DNA of 64,000 bases, taken from Chamaelirium japonicum. Its lineage: Eukaryota > Streptophyta > Magnoliopsida > Liliales > Melanthiaceae. Each line of letters starts with the position of its first letter. The first letter of the stretch is position 1. Both the position numbers and the translations under genes were made by a program. Shown here piece by piece: positions 52,620 to 64,000 of this stretch. The notes beneath the pieces are model-generated. The model was not told where the DNA came from and did no database searches. It saw only the letters and a list, made by a program, of their open reading frames with translations. The DNA lies in assembly GCA_947650365.1 (NCBI GenBank), contig OX393549.1, forward strand, positions 88,336,170-88,400,169. Reading direction: 5' to 3'.

Positions 52620-54262
52620 ACTATAAACATCATGGTGAGGGGCTCTCTACCGCCGCTTTCATGGCATTCTGTGTCGTTGTGTCCACCCTATGCCCAAGTC
52701 GCTGGACTACCAGGTTGACCAGATCCTCCTGACGCAGGCATGTCTGCTCCTCCGCAAGTGGTGCCGGAGCCGGGTGTCGAGGGGCGCGAGAAGAGATCGC
52801 CGAGCAAGGGGCTGGCCTTGTCCCGTCATTCTTCCGACGTTGGGGATGTTGATGTCCCTTATTTGAGGATGATGGTTCTCTGGAAGGTGTGGTGTAGGTA
52901 CGGCCCTCCAGGACCAACACGAACCGTTATTCTGCCTCGGTAGGTTTGGGGCCAAGTCGGTCCCAAACGTCGGGACGTGAATTGCTATGCTCAGGCTCGG
53001 GAACCTGAGGAGCGGCAACTCATCTTGCTAAGCCTCGGAGCATGTCTTCGATCACACCATTGTTTTGGACGCTTGGAGCATGCCTCCGGGGGCTCCTTTC
53101 CAGCGCGTGGTGACGCCGGGAGGTTCTCTCTTGAGACCGACTCTTGGCCGGAGTTCGGGATTGTCCTCGACTCCGATGAGGCGATCCCAGAGATATGTCT
53201 GTCGATGAGCGTGGCCCTTTGCCGCCAAGTCGCCATCCTTTGGAACAGTTTCTCTTGGTTGGCCAAGAGAGCTTCTAGTAGTTGATGCGAAGGAAGAGGG
53301 GCAGGAGGATCCTGACTCTCGTTCGGGTGGAGCCCTCTACCGACGTAGGAGGAGGATGTAAGAGCGGCTGACTTCTCCTTGCCTTGGCGAGTCGTCACAA
53401 CGGATGTATCTTGTTGGAGAGGAAGTTGAAGTTGATCACGTTAAGATGGGAGAGGATCCTACAGACGACGCCAGAGAATGTAGGGGGGGGGGAACCCGCT
53501 GGCCACACCCGATCGTTAGATGGAACAGATAGTCCTCCATTGCCTTTCCGCAGTGCTTGCAAAAAGACCGAGGCTCACCTTCGAGCCAAGGCCCCTCCAG
53601 CGCTCAAGTTAGGAAAGGGAGTGATGTGTGTAGTGTGGTCCTGGGTGTCGAAAGCGAATTACCTCCCACGGGTACGAAATGCTTACCTGTCCATGAAGGG
53701 GAAAGGTTTCTTTTGTAGACTTACATGCACTCAATCTCTGCGATCTATCCTCCGATGATCTCGGGATGGTTATGGCAGATCCCCTCCGATCGAACGCCAT
53801 TCAAACCTTTCCTTCTATGCTCTCGTGGATTATGGGCGTTACACCTTATCGCGGGTAACCCACGATCCTAACGGGTGAGATATCCTCGGGATTGCCCAGC
53901 CTGGCGAGTCTCCCGGTAGTTACAGCACCTTCCGATCTTTTCTTGCCTGATGGCAGTTCTTTTACGTCGATCAGGTCGGGCTACAGGTGCGCATGGGTAG
54001 TCGGGCCAAGTGTGCAACCTGCCCAACTTCGTTCCCAACCTGGCTTCCGTCGGAGAGCTCGGGCTCCTCCGATCTTCTTCCTAGGGTCAGTCTCTACCTG
54101 TTGGTGCAACCCATTGACCGGGTCTGGTCGACTTGGACTCGGTCCACCCTCAACTGGTACTTCGGCTCCCCATATTGGACCAAGCCAGGTGGTCCAGTTG
54201 TACACGTGTCAACATCCGGTGAGTTTGGTAGAAAACCCTTTCTACAACCTCGTCTCCTTCCG
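52620..54262 (-). mobile_element. Ty3/Gypsy 5' end: LTR, leader and gag part (fossil)
   Basis: On the minus strand an LTR (about 54262-53488) is followed by TGGCGTCGTCTGTAGG, a primer-binding-like motif, and a gag leader or N-terminal gag remnant (LLEALLANQEKLFQRMATWR near 53280). The element stops near 52620 and has no second LTR, so most of it is missing. The LTR matches the solo LTR at 18480-19271. It abuts Copia-3. Confidence 0.7.
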
Positions 54263-56242
54263 TCCCCTCCTCCCCTTTGTCACCAATTGATTCCTATGGT
54301 CCTCCTAGTGCTCCTAACGCCTTTGGTACTCCGTTTGCTACGCTCAGTCCGTCGTCGCCGATTGCGGATCCTCACCCACCTCCTCGATACCCTCAGTGCG
54401 AGCACCACCCACCTGATAATTTTAGCTTTGGCTTTGGACCGCCTGATCATTTTGATTTTGCCATAGTCACCTCCTACTTGCCATAGGTCACTACCTTTCT
54501 TGCCACCCTTTACTTTGACCAGAAGCCTAGATCGTACCAGGAGGCATTCCAGTCCCCTCAGTGGTAGCAGGCCATGAACGAGGAGTTTCAATGTTTAGAG
54601 TAAACTAAGACTTGGGACATCGTCCCTCTTCCTGTTGGTGTTGAGCCTATCAGTTGCCAGTGGGTCTTCAAGGTCAAGCGGCACCTTGATGGTTCCATTG
54701 AGCGGCACAAGGCTCGGTGGTGGCCCATGGCTTCACTCAGGCACACAAGATAGACAACGAGGAGACCTTTATGCTTGTAACTCAGATGACCTTCGTTCAT
54801 GCACTCACTATGGTTGCAAAAGTTCGTTAATGGCCTCTTCTCCAGATGAACATAAAGAATGCCTTTCTTCACGGTAACCTTTCAGAGGTTGTCTACATGC
54901 AACCCCCTCCTTGCTTGTGCACTCCTCCCCAATACGTATGTCGCCTTTGACGAGCTATCTATTGGCTCAAGCAGGCCTCTCATGCCTGGTTTGAGTGTTT
55001 CAAGCAAGTCATCACCGAGGTCAGCTACGATAAGAGCTCACAGGACCACTCGCTTTTTATGTGGTCCTCTTATTAGCGTCACATAATTCTTCTGTTGTAC
55101 ATCGATGACATGATTATCACAGGTGATGACTCTGCTGCCATCACCTCCTTTCAGCAGCATCTCATGTACCTGTTCAAGATAAATGATTTAGGTCCTCTCT
55201 GCTACTTTCTCAGGCTAGAGATTGCCCACATTGAGCGAGATTATGCTATCCTAGTCGAAGTACATCACCGACATCCTCAGCCGAGCTATTATTTCTGATG
55301 ATCGCTCCACTGCCACTCCTCTCGAGCTTTACGTGAAGTTTCATACCATACACGATGAGCCTCTCTCAGACTCCACTTGGTACCGGTAGATCGTTGGTCA
55401 GTTGGTATACCTCTACATTACCAGGCTCGACATTGCCCATGTCATCAGCATTGTCAGCCAGTTCGTCGAGTCCTCTCGTTCTACCCACTATGCTGTCCTT
55501 CTTTAGATTCTTCGTTATCTCTGAGACACCATCACCCGGTCCCTTTTCTTGTTCTCAACTTCTCCTCTAGTCCTACATGTCAACTCGGATGCTGCCTGGC
55601 CGGGCCGGTAATCTGACTACTCGTCGATCGACTACCGTCTATTGCCTATTTCTAGGAAACTATCATCTCATGGCGCAACAAGAAGCAGAGTGTTGTCTCT
55701 CTCTCTCTCTCTAGTACCGAAGCCGAGTTTCAAGCCATGGCCTCTACCACTAAAGAAATCATTCAGTTGCGACGTTTCCTCAAAGGTCTAGAGGTTAAGA
55801 TCTCTGGACCTACAGCTCTTCATTGTAACAATTGAAGTGCCATCCAGATCGTCACCAACCCGGTCTTTCACAAGGGGAAGAAGCATGCATATCGAGCTCA
55901 ATTGCTACTACTCACGGCAGGAGTATGAGGCCGAGACCATCTCTCTTCCCATTGTCTCCTCCAGAGAGCAGATTGCTAACTTTTTCTCGAAGTTACACGC
56001 TGTTCCATGTTTTCAGTTTCTAATTAGCAAACTCATGGTCCATGACCTACCTTGAGCTTGAGGGGGGTTGTTAATGATAGTGTATAGAATAGGAATACAC
56101 ACCCTATAGACTTCATGTATAGGATACCTATACTTGTAGATTCCATGTACATGATACCCCATTGGACATCTATATATTTGTCATATGGCCTAATAAGATG
56201 GTTAATCTCTTCTCTCCAAAGCTCTAGCCTCTCCCCCCCCCC

Positions 56243-56332
<90 letters not shown>

Positions 56333-56352
56333 GCTAGGGACTACATGTGACA
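54263..56352 (+). mobile_element. Copia-3: 3' half with one LTR (fossil)
   Basis: A plus-strand relative of Copia-2. Parts present are the end of the integrase region, reverse transcriptase and RNase H (about 54300-56050), a purine tract, and a 3' LTR at 56069-56352 (TGTTAATGATAGTG...GTGACA). The LTR contains (TC)n runs at 56247-56329. The 5' half is missing where the Gypsy fragment abuts. It is heavily broken and clearly older than Copia-2. Confidence 0.8.
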
Positions 56353-56620
56353 GAGACATTTTGGCGATGGAGATTCTCTGGGTACTTCGGCTTGAAAGAT
56401 CTAACATATAACATGATCTTCAATAGCAAGGTAGCGATAGACGAGGAGGTGAGAAGATCAGTGGTGTTGATATTCAAACTTTGGATCATTCCATTGGTTG
56501 GGTCCTTTAGTGAGGAGGCTCGGATTTTAACATCATTGTAACTTAATTTCTCTATTTTAATAATATCTGGTCGGGGGCTGCCTAACATTCCTTCAATTTT
56601 GAGGGTTTCTAAAAAAAAAA
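56353..56620 (+). mobile_element. LINE tail related to the full-length LINE
   Basis: The frame includes EILWVLRLERSNI and FKLWIIPLVGSFSEEA, matching the last ~60 residues of the ORF2 at 8338-11970 (VIWLERNNRIF, FSAWIAPWRDKLG). The 3' UTR (GGTCGGGGGCTGCCTAACATT...GAGGGTTTCT plus ten A) also resembles that element's tail. It is 5'-truncated directly after the Copia-3 LTR. Confidence 0.75.
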
Positions 56621-57255
56621 TTTGAGTGATTATCAAGAACAATTTGCTAAACCTTCTGGTTCGAAAAAATTTGTTTCAAATAAAATTATGGAAGAATCAA
56701 TATGATGAAAGTTTTAAGAATTAAATATCAAAATATAATTATTTTAATTGTGATCTATGTATTGAGCGGGCGGAAAGAAAGGAAAATGTGAAAGTAATAG
56801 ATCTCTTGAAGAATAGGAAATTGATGAGCTTTTATCGGACGATTATAATTAGCATTGGGATAACATAGACTGATTGCTATCCTTTATGAAGCTAAAGAAG
56901 TAAAGATCTTAGTCAATGTACATTAGAGTGAAATAGAATAGGTTTTTAAAACACATTTGGGGGGATGGGGTTGGCGTCGACATTTGGCTGCGGCGATCAC
57001 ATTTATCGTTGACGACCATTTTTTGATGGGACATCCACCGCCGAATGCCGCTCTAGTAAAAAATGGCCAACATGGACGAATGTCGATGTCTCTGTCGAAT
57101 GTGGGCGCCAACGCCGATGTGGGTTCACCCGAATAATTTTGCCATCCTCATCAAATAACTTTTGATGCCGAACGTACCGCTACAGTGCTGACAGGCAAGA
57201 GTAAATTTTATTCAAAAAATGAACATCACGATCATTTTCAGCAGGGCAGCCACCA
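56621..57255. other. Intergenic DNA
   Basis: AT-rich to 56940, then a GC-richer stretch (56960-57130) with repeated GTCGA/CGCCGA words. Nothing identifiable. Confidence 0.4.
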
Positions 57256-57264
57256 CATATATAT

Positions 57265-60234
<2,970 letters not shown>

Positions 60235-60261
60235 TATATATATATATATATATATATATAT

Positions 60262-60528
60262 TTCATGGACAACCTTCAAAAAAAAAAAAAAATTAATGGA
60301 CCTGGTAGGTGGTCAGAGGACAGGGCGTTAGAGCATAGGCACAAAGAGGTTCGGAAATTGGAACAGGGGGAAGGCGCACATCATAACGATAACATTTATT
60401 AAGTTTGATCATCCGTGAACATGATATCAACTACTCATATTCACAAACGCAAACATGAAAACATCAATCTTGAGGGAAAGCTCGATCCACGATGTTCGTA
60501 CCAGGAGGGAGTCGAACACGGAACCTCT

Positions 60529-60532
<4 letters not shown>
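60262..60532. other. Short intergenic stretch with SINE-like piece
   Basis: The segment 60463-60516 (ATCTTGAGGGAAAGCTCG, then CCACGATGTTCGTACC) repeats part of the SINE-like sequence at 51682-51735. Nothing else recognisable. Confidence 0.45.

Positions 60533-60619
<87 letters not shown>
60533..60619. repeat. (GA)n microsatellite
   Basis: About 43 GA units. The Ser/Leu and Arg/Glu repeat frames are artefacts. Confidence 0.95.
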
Positions 60620-60621
<2 letters not shown>

Positions 60622-60984
60622 CTCGGACAAGAGCCCAATGATTATAGTTTTTTTTTTTTTTGAGAGAGAGCCCAATGGCTATAGTTTTTTTTCTTGATCT
60701 CCACTTGGGACTATAAAAAGACTAGTTACGAAACTCACGCAGTGCATGGATTGCAAGTTCGGGGCCCACCCTCGAAGTCATTTGAGCCGTCGATTTACAG
60801 CATGATCATCCACCATCACCAGCATCTGTGCTCGTCTCTGAAACCGAATGGTTTGAAGAGACGGTAATAGGGTGGCCGAATTAGTGAATTACCACTAAAA
60901 GCCATTGCCACTGTAGTAATTGCGGATCCGTCCAAAACTCGGAACAGAACCCATCACGCTAACACCCACGGCAACGCCGATGTA
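60620..60984. other. Intergenic DNA before the gap
   Basis: No gene seen. Two near-identical AGCCCAATG...TATAGTTTTTTTT segments occur at 60631-60660 and 60668-60692. Confidence 0.4.
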
Positions 60985-61516
60985 ACACGCGATCTAGTGT
61001 NNNNNNNNNNNNNNNNNNNNNNNNNNNNNNNNNNNNNNNNNNNNNNNNNNNNNNNNNNNNNNNNNNNNNNNNNNNNNNNNNNNNNNNNNNNNNNNNNNNN
61101 NNNNNNNNNNNNNNNNNNNNNNNNNNNNNNNNNNNNNNNNNNNNNNNNNNNNNNNNNNNNNNNNNNNNNNNNNNNNNNNNNNNNNNNNNNNNNNNNNNNN
61201 NNNNNNNNNNNNNNNNNNNNNNNNNNNNNNNNNNNNNNNNNNNNNNNNNNNNNNNNNNNNNNNNNNNNNNNNNNNNNNNNNNNNNNNNNNNNNNNNNNNN
61301 NNNNNNNNNNNNNNNNNNNNNNNNNNNNNNNNNNNNNNNNNNNNNNNNNNNNNNNNNNNNNNNNNNNNNNNNNNNNNNNNNNNNNNNNNNNNNNNNNNNN
61401 NNNNNNNNNNNNNNNNNNNNNNNNNNNNNNNNNNNNNNNNNNNNNNNNNNNNNNNNNNNNNNNNNNNNNNNNNNNNNNNNNNNNNNNNNNNNNNNNNNNN
61501 ACACTAGATCGCGTGT
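60985..61516. other. 500-base assembly gap flanked by an inverted 16-mer
   Basis: 61001-61500 is all N. The 16 bases before it (60985-61000) are the exact reverse complement of the 16 bases after it (61501-61516, ACACTAGATCGCGTGT). This looks like a sequencing barcode left at both contig ends rather than biology. Open frames through the N run are meaningless. Confidence 0.9.
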
Positions 61517-61544
61517 TAACAGTAAAAGACTAACATCTCAGACC

Positions 61545-62069
61545 ATGTCAATCGAGCTCGAGGGGTTAACAGTTGGAAATGAATTAAAAGAATGTTCGAG
61601 GTTTATAACGGAACAACAGTGGAAAAAAATAGTTACAGGGCTACTGATGTTATCTTCTCTTCTCTTTTCTAGTCAAGCCACCACTAACAGAACTAACTCC
61701 CCTCACCACCTATTTGTTCGGAGAAGCTCAACGAATAAGGAACATGATCCGAAGGCACGATTAGACTCGAGAAAGGCATCTGAAAATACAACTTCAGGAA
61801 GGAAAGGAGGTTATATAGCGCCTGCTTTCGTTCGTTTCATTCCACCGTTACCGAAAGGCGAACTGCTGCCACCGGGATGGGGCTATCCTCTCGTAAACCT
61901 GAATTTAATATGGCCAGTTCTCGAAGTTGTTGCCGCTTGTAGTGATCGTGTGACTCATCCTGTAGACAAAAAGGAATTAAACGATGATAATTCAGCTTTA
62001 GTTAAGAATGTAGAAGCAGCTGAAAAGAATATATCGTGCAACGCGATTACGACAGAAGCTCTAGTGTGA
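61545..62069 (+). CDS. Orphan open frame, 174 codons, unknown
   Basis: I do not recognise this frame. It starts with ATG at 61545 ([20 protein letters not shown]) about 30 bases after the gap. A short hydrophobic stretch ([16 protein letters not shown], residues about 30-45) could be a signal-like segment. It is followed by a basic, Ser/Thr-rich region and a Pro-rich one ([20 protein letters not shown]). Base usage (about 43% GC, many GAAAGG/CGAA words) differs from both the GC-rich host genes and the AT-rich flanks. Possible explanations are organellar DNA inserted in the nucleus, a mis-joined contig, or chance. The real 5' end may be in the gap. Confidence 0.3.
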   Translation: MSIELEGLTVGNELKECSRFITEQQWKKIVTGLLMLSSLLFSSQATTNRTNSPHHLFVRRSSTNKEHDPKARLDSRKASENTTSGRKGGYIAPAFVRFIPPLPKGELLPPGWGYPLVNLNLIWPVLEVVAACSDRVTHPVDKKELNDDNSALVKNVEAAEKNISCNAITTEALV

Positions 62070-63160
62070 AGGAGTAACTTGAGAAAGCTCCAAGCAGGAG
62101 AAACGAACGAAATTAAATATCAGTAGATGAGAAAAGGAAGATGGGGAAAACGCGAAGTTATTCGATGGGTGCATAAAGATCATGGTATAATAGCAAGGTA
62201 AGCATAATCAACTCATGTGCATCAACTCATCTATACCAACCAATATACATAGATATGAGATATATTCTGTTAGATACCCTCGGGATCATTTGAGGTACGA
62301 TTAAGGCACGAAAAAAATGAGCTGTCAGCCTATTTGGTACGATTAACAGCTCTACAAATAACAGACCTACAAATAGAATGAATTTTTCACATCAGCTCTG
62401 TTTTATTGGATCAGAAATATAGATTATAGATGTGAAGGAACTAAAAGTCTAATAATATTGCAAACAAACAGTAACCCTGATGATATACATAAACAGTAAC
62501 CTTGATATACATTAATGGACTCATCCTTTCGGGCATTCGTGAATCGCTCTAAAAAAATCAGATGATAAGCATTCAAAAAAAAAAAATCAGCCTTTCAGGC
62601 ATTCGTGAATCGCTCTAAAAAAATCACTGTTGGTTGCTAAGCATTCAAAAAAATTAAAGGGACGGTTGTGAGCATATACTAAGCATTCAAACATCAAGTA
62701 ATTAAGTAAATGACATTTAAAGGGACAGTTGTGAGCATATGCTAAGCATTAAAAAAATGTTTTCTTCGACTGTAAGACCCCTCCAAGACATCGGCTCGAT
62801 TTTCATGCATCGAGGGTGATCCATGCATCAAGGGTATTTGGGTGACTATTGCCTGCAAGGGGTGTCAATTAAGGCCATCTTTGCGACGTACCGAAGCCAA
62901 CATAGCTGGCATGTGCTACCCTAGCAGTCATTGACCTACATTCCATTTAAATGTCACATAAAAATCAGATGCTAAGCATTCAAAAAATTAAAAAAAAAAT
63001 CAGCAAAATCAATCTTTCGGGCATTCGTGAATTGCTCTAAAAAAATTAATCAGATGCTATGCAGTTTATCAGTTTATGTATTCTCTCTTCCAAACTCTAT
63101 TAATTAAATATATTTAAAATTTTGATACTATCGGAAAAAAAATGTGAACTTTCTTTTAAT
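62070..63160. repeat. AT-rich DNA with a recurring GGCATTCGTGAAT module
   Basis: GGGCATTCGTGAATCGCTCT with AAAAAAATCA and CTAAGCATTCAAAAAA recurs, whole or in part, at about 62530, 62595, 62655, 62725, 62960 and 63010, in the same orientation. At 62780-62940 is a more complex stretch that could be an exon of the minus-strand transcript described next, but I cannot define it. Confidence 0.5.
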
Positions 63161-63164
63161 AGCA

Positions 63165-64000
63165 AGTTGATACTTTATGAGGTTCCACGACCTTCAAGAT
63201 CCTCTTGATATGTTGATTTGTTAGCCTGACGCTGAGCAAGAAGAGGCTCTTGAAGGTCATGGTACCTCCATGATGGCCTCTTCCAGGTCCGGAGTGAAAT
63301 GAGAGATTCACTGCATGTAGAATATTACAACTGACAACTGCATCTAGAACAACAAAAAATAGTAGATAGTTTCCAGATGCTTACCTCATTGGCATCGGCG
63401 GCAAGCAAGAGCAATGTAATGACATTTGGTGGTAACATCTGCATTAGCAGGGAATGAAGATGAGAGATTTCGAATCCATCGGTGAATTTTGATTCAACAT
63501 ATTAACCACATAATAAAAGAAAAAGTAAACATTTTGATTGGGGAACAAAGTTAACCACAGAAAAAAAAAAACAATGGAAGATAGTTTCCAAATGCTGAGG
63601 GAGGGTCCGGGAGAAAAAAACCTCTTTTGATTAAAGTAAAAAATAGCACATACCTCGACTGAGCGATCCGCACCCTCAGCCAGCGAAGGTCGGCGGTGGC
63701 TGCACGAAGAGTCGACCTCTTCGGTGTGGGGGTGCTTTTGTCTTGCTGCAAAAGAAATAGAAAGAGGAAAGTCAAAGGGGGAAGAAGGAAAGGGAAAGGA
63801 AGAAGGAGAAGAAGAAAAAGGATATTTGATTGATTCTCATCCGATCCGCTCAAATACTGAAATAAAAACAAAAAATTGAATTGCGAGAGAGAGGTGGTTA
63901 CCTGATCGAAGGGTGAGACGTGGTCTCCGTCTCTTCCTTCCCCATCCCCTCTTCAAATCGGAAAAAAAAAAAAAACATCGACCTGCCGAGACGACGCGCA
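63165..64000 (-). other. Probable spliced minus-strand transcript at window edge
   Basis: Four exon-like blocks with canonical borders on the minus strand: exon 1 ending 63902 (GATCAG|GTAACC), exon 2 at 63745-63654 (TTTTGCAG|CAAGAC ... GTCGAG|GTATGT), exon 3 at 63438-63385 (AATGCAG|ATGTT ... AATGAG|GTAAGC) and exon 4 from 63310 leftwards (CATGCAG|TGAATC). One frame stays open through exons 2-4 (DKSTPTPKRSTLRAATADLR ... QANKSTYQEDLEGRGTS) and stops near 63165. The only ATG in exon 1 (63959, MGKEETETTS) enters a different frame that stops in exon 2. So it is either a coding gene whose true start lies elsewhere or a non-coding RNA. No family recognised. Confidence 0.45.

Noticed and set aside
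60959-61533. Two long frames of undetermined residues
   Set aside because: They span the N gap and carry no information.

Overview
This window looks like repeat-rich nuclear DNA of a flowering plant, most likely a monocot. The evidence is a two-exon chloroplast NDH-subunit gene, an intronless PLS-class PPR gene (both very rich in C/G at third codon positions, as in many monocot genes), a canonical MIR169 hairpin, and plant-type Copia, Ty3/Gypsy, LINE, SINE, hAT and Mutator-like repeats. There is one 500-base assembly gap (61001-61500). The species assignment is inference.

Layout. 1-5.5 kb: AT-rich DNA, a hAT-like repeat, a (TA)n-bounded foldback element (3865-4263), a SINE and a LINE 3' fragment. 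5.68-5.80 kb: a 121-bp hAT MITE with a perfect 8-bp target duplication. 5811-12040: a full-length LINE with both ORFs open and a perfect 13-bp target duplication. 12.0-16 kb: small retroposons, a MULE-like MITE and a Copia 5' remnant. 16.4-22.2 kb: an old minus-strand Copia split by four later insertions, two of them non-coding poly(A) retroposons with intact target duplications. 22.2-23.9 kb: a hAT-like repeat, then a MULE-type element holding a hAT element. 24.2-24.7 kb: the MIR169 gene. 25.2-27.4 kb: foldback MITEs and a 378-bp TRIM. 27.9-33.3 kb: a Copia with both LTRs. 33.5-37.25 kb: the PNSL2 gene on the minus strand; the end of its last exon is tandemly duplicated and its intron and promoter carry TIR elements. 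38-41.5 kb: AT-rich repeats. 41.6-43.2 kb: the PPR gene, with a hAT MITE about 150 bp upstream that is split by a young complete Copia (43634-50917). 50.9-56.6 kb: simple GGTGG-rich DNA, SINE and retroposon pieces, a Gypsy 5' end abutting a Copia 3' part, and a LINE tail. 57.25-60.26 kb: four different foldback elements chained together through (TA)n arrays. 60.5-64 kb: microsatellite, the gap (flanked by an inverted pair of one 16-mer that looks like a sequencing barcode), an orphan ORF, and at the right edge a probable spliced minus-strand transcript.

Host functions I can defend are a lumenal subunit of the chloroplast NDH complex, an organellar RNA-processing PPR protein and the miR169 regulator of NF-YA mRNAs. 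They are not an operon or pathway, and the rest is mostly mobile DNA. The most unusual features are the chain of TA-delimited palindromes with shared sub-modules, the TACC(A)n-tailed non-coding retroposons, and the microhomology-bounded duplication at the 3' end of PNSL2.
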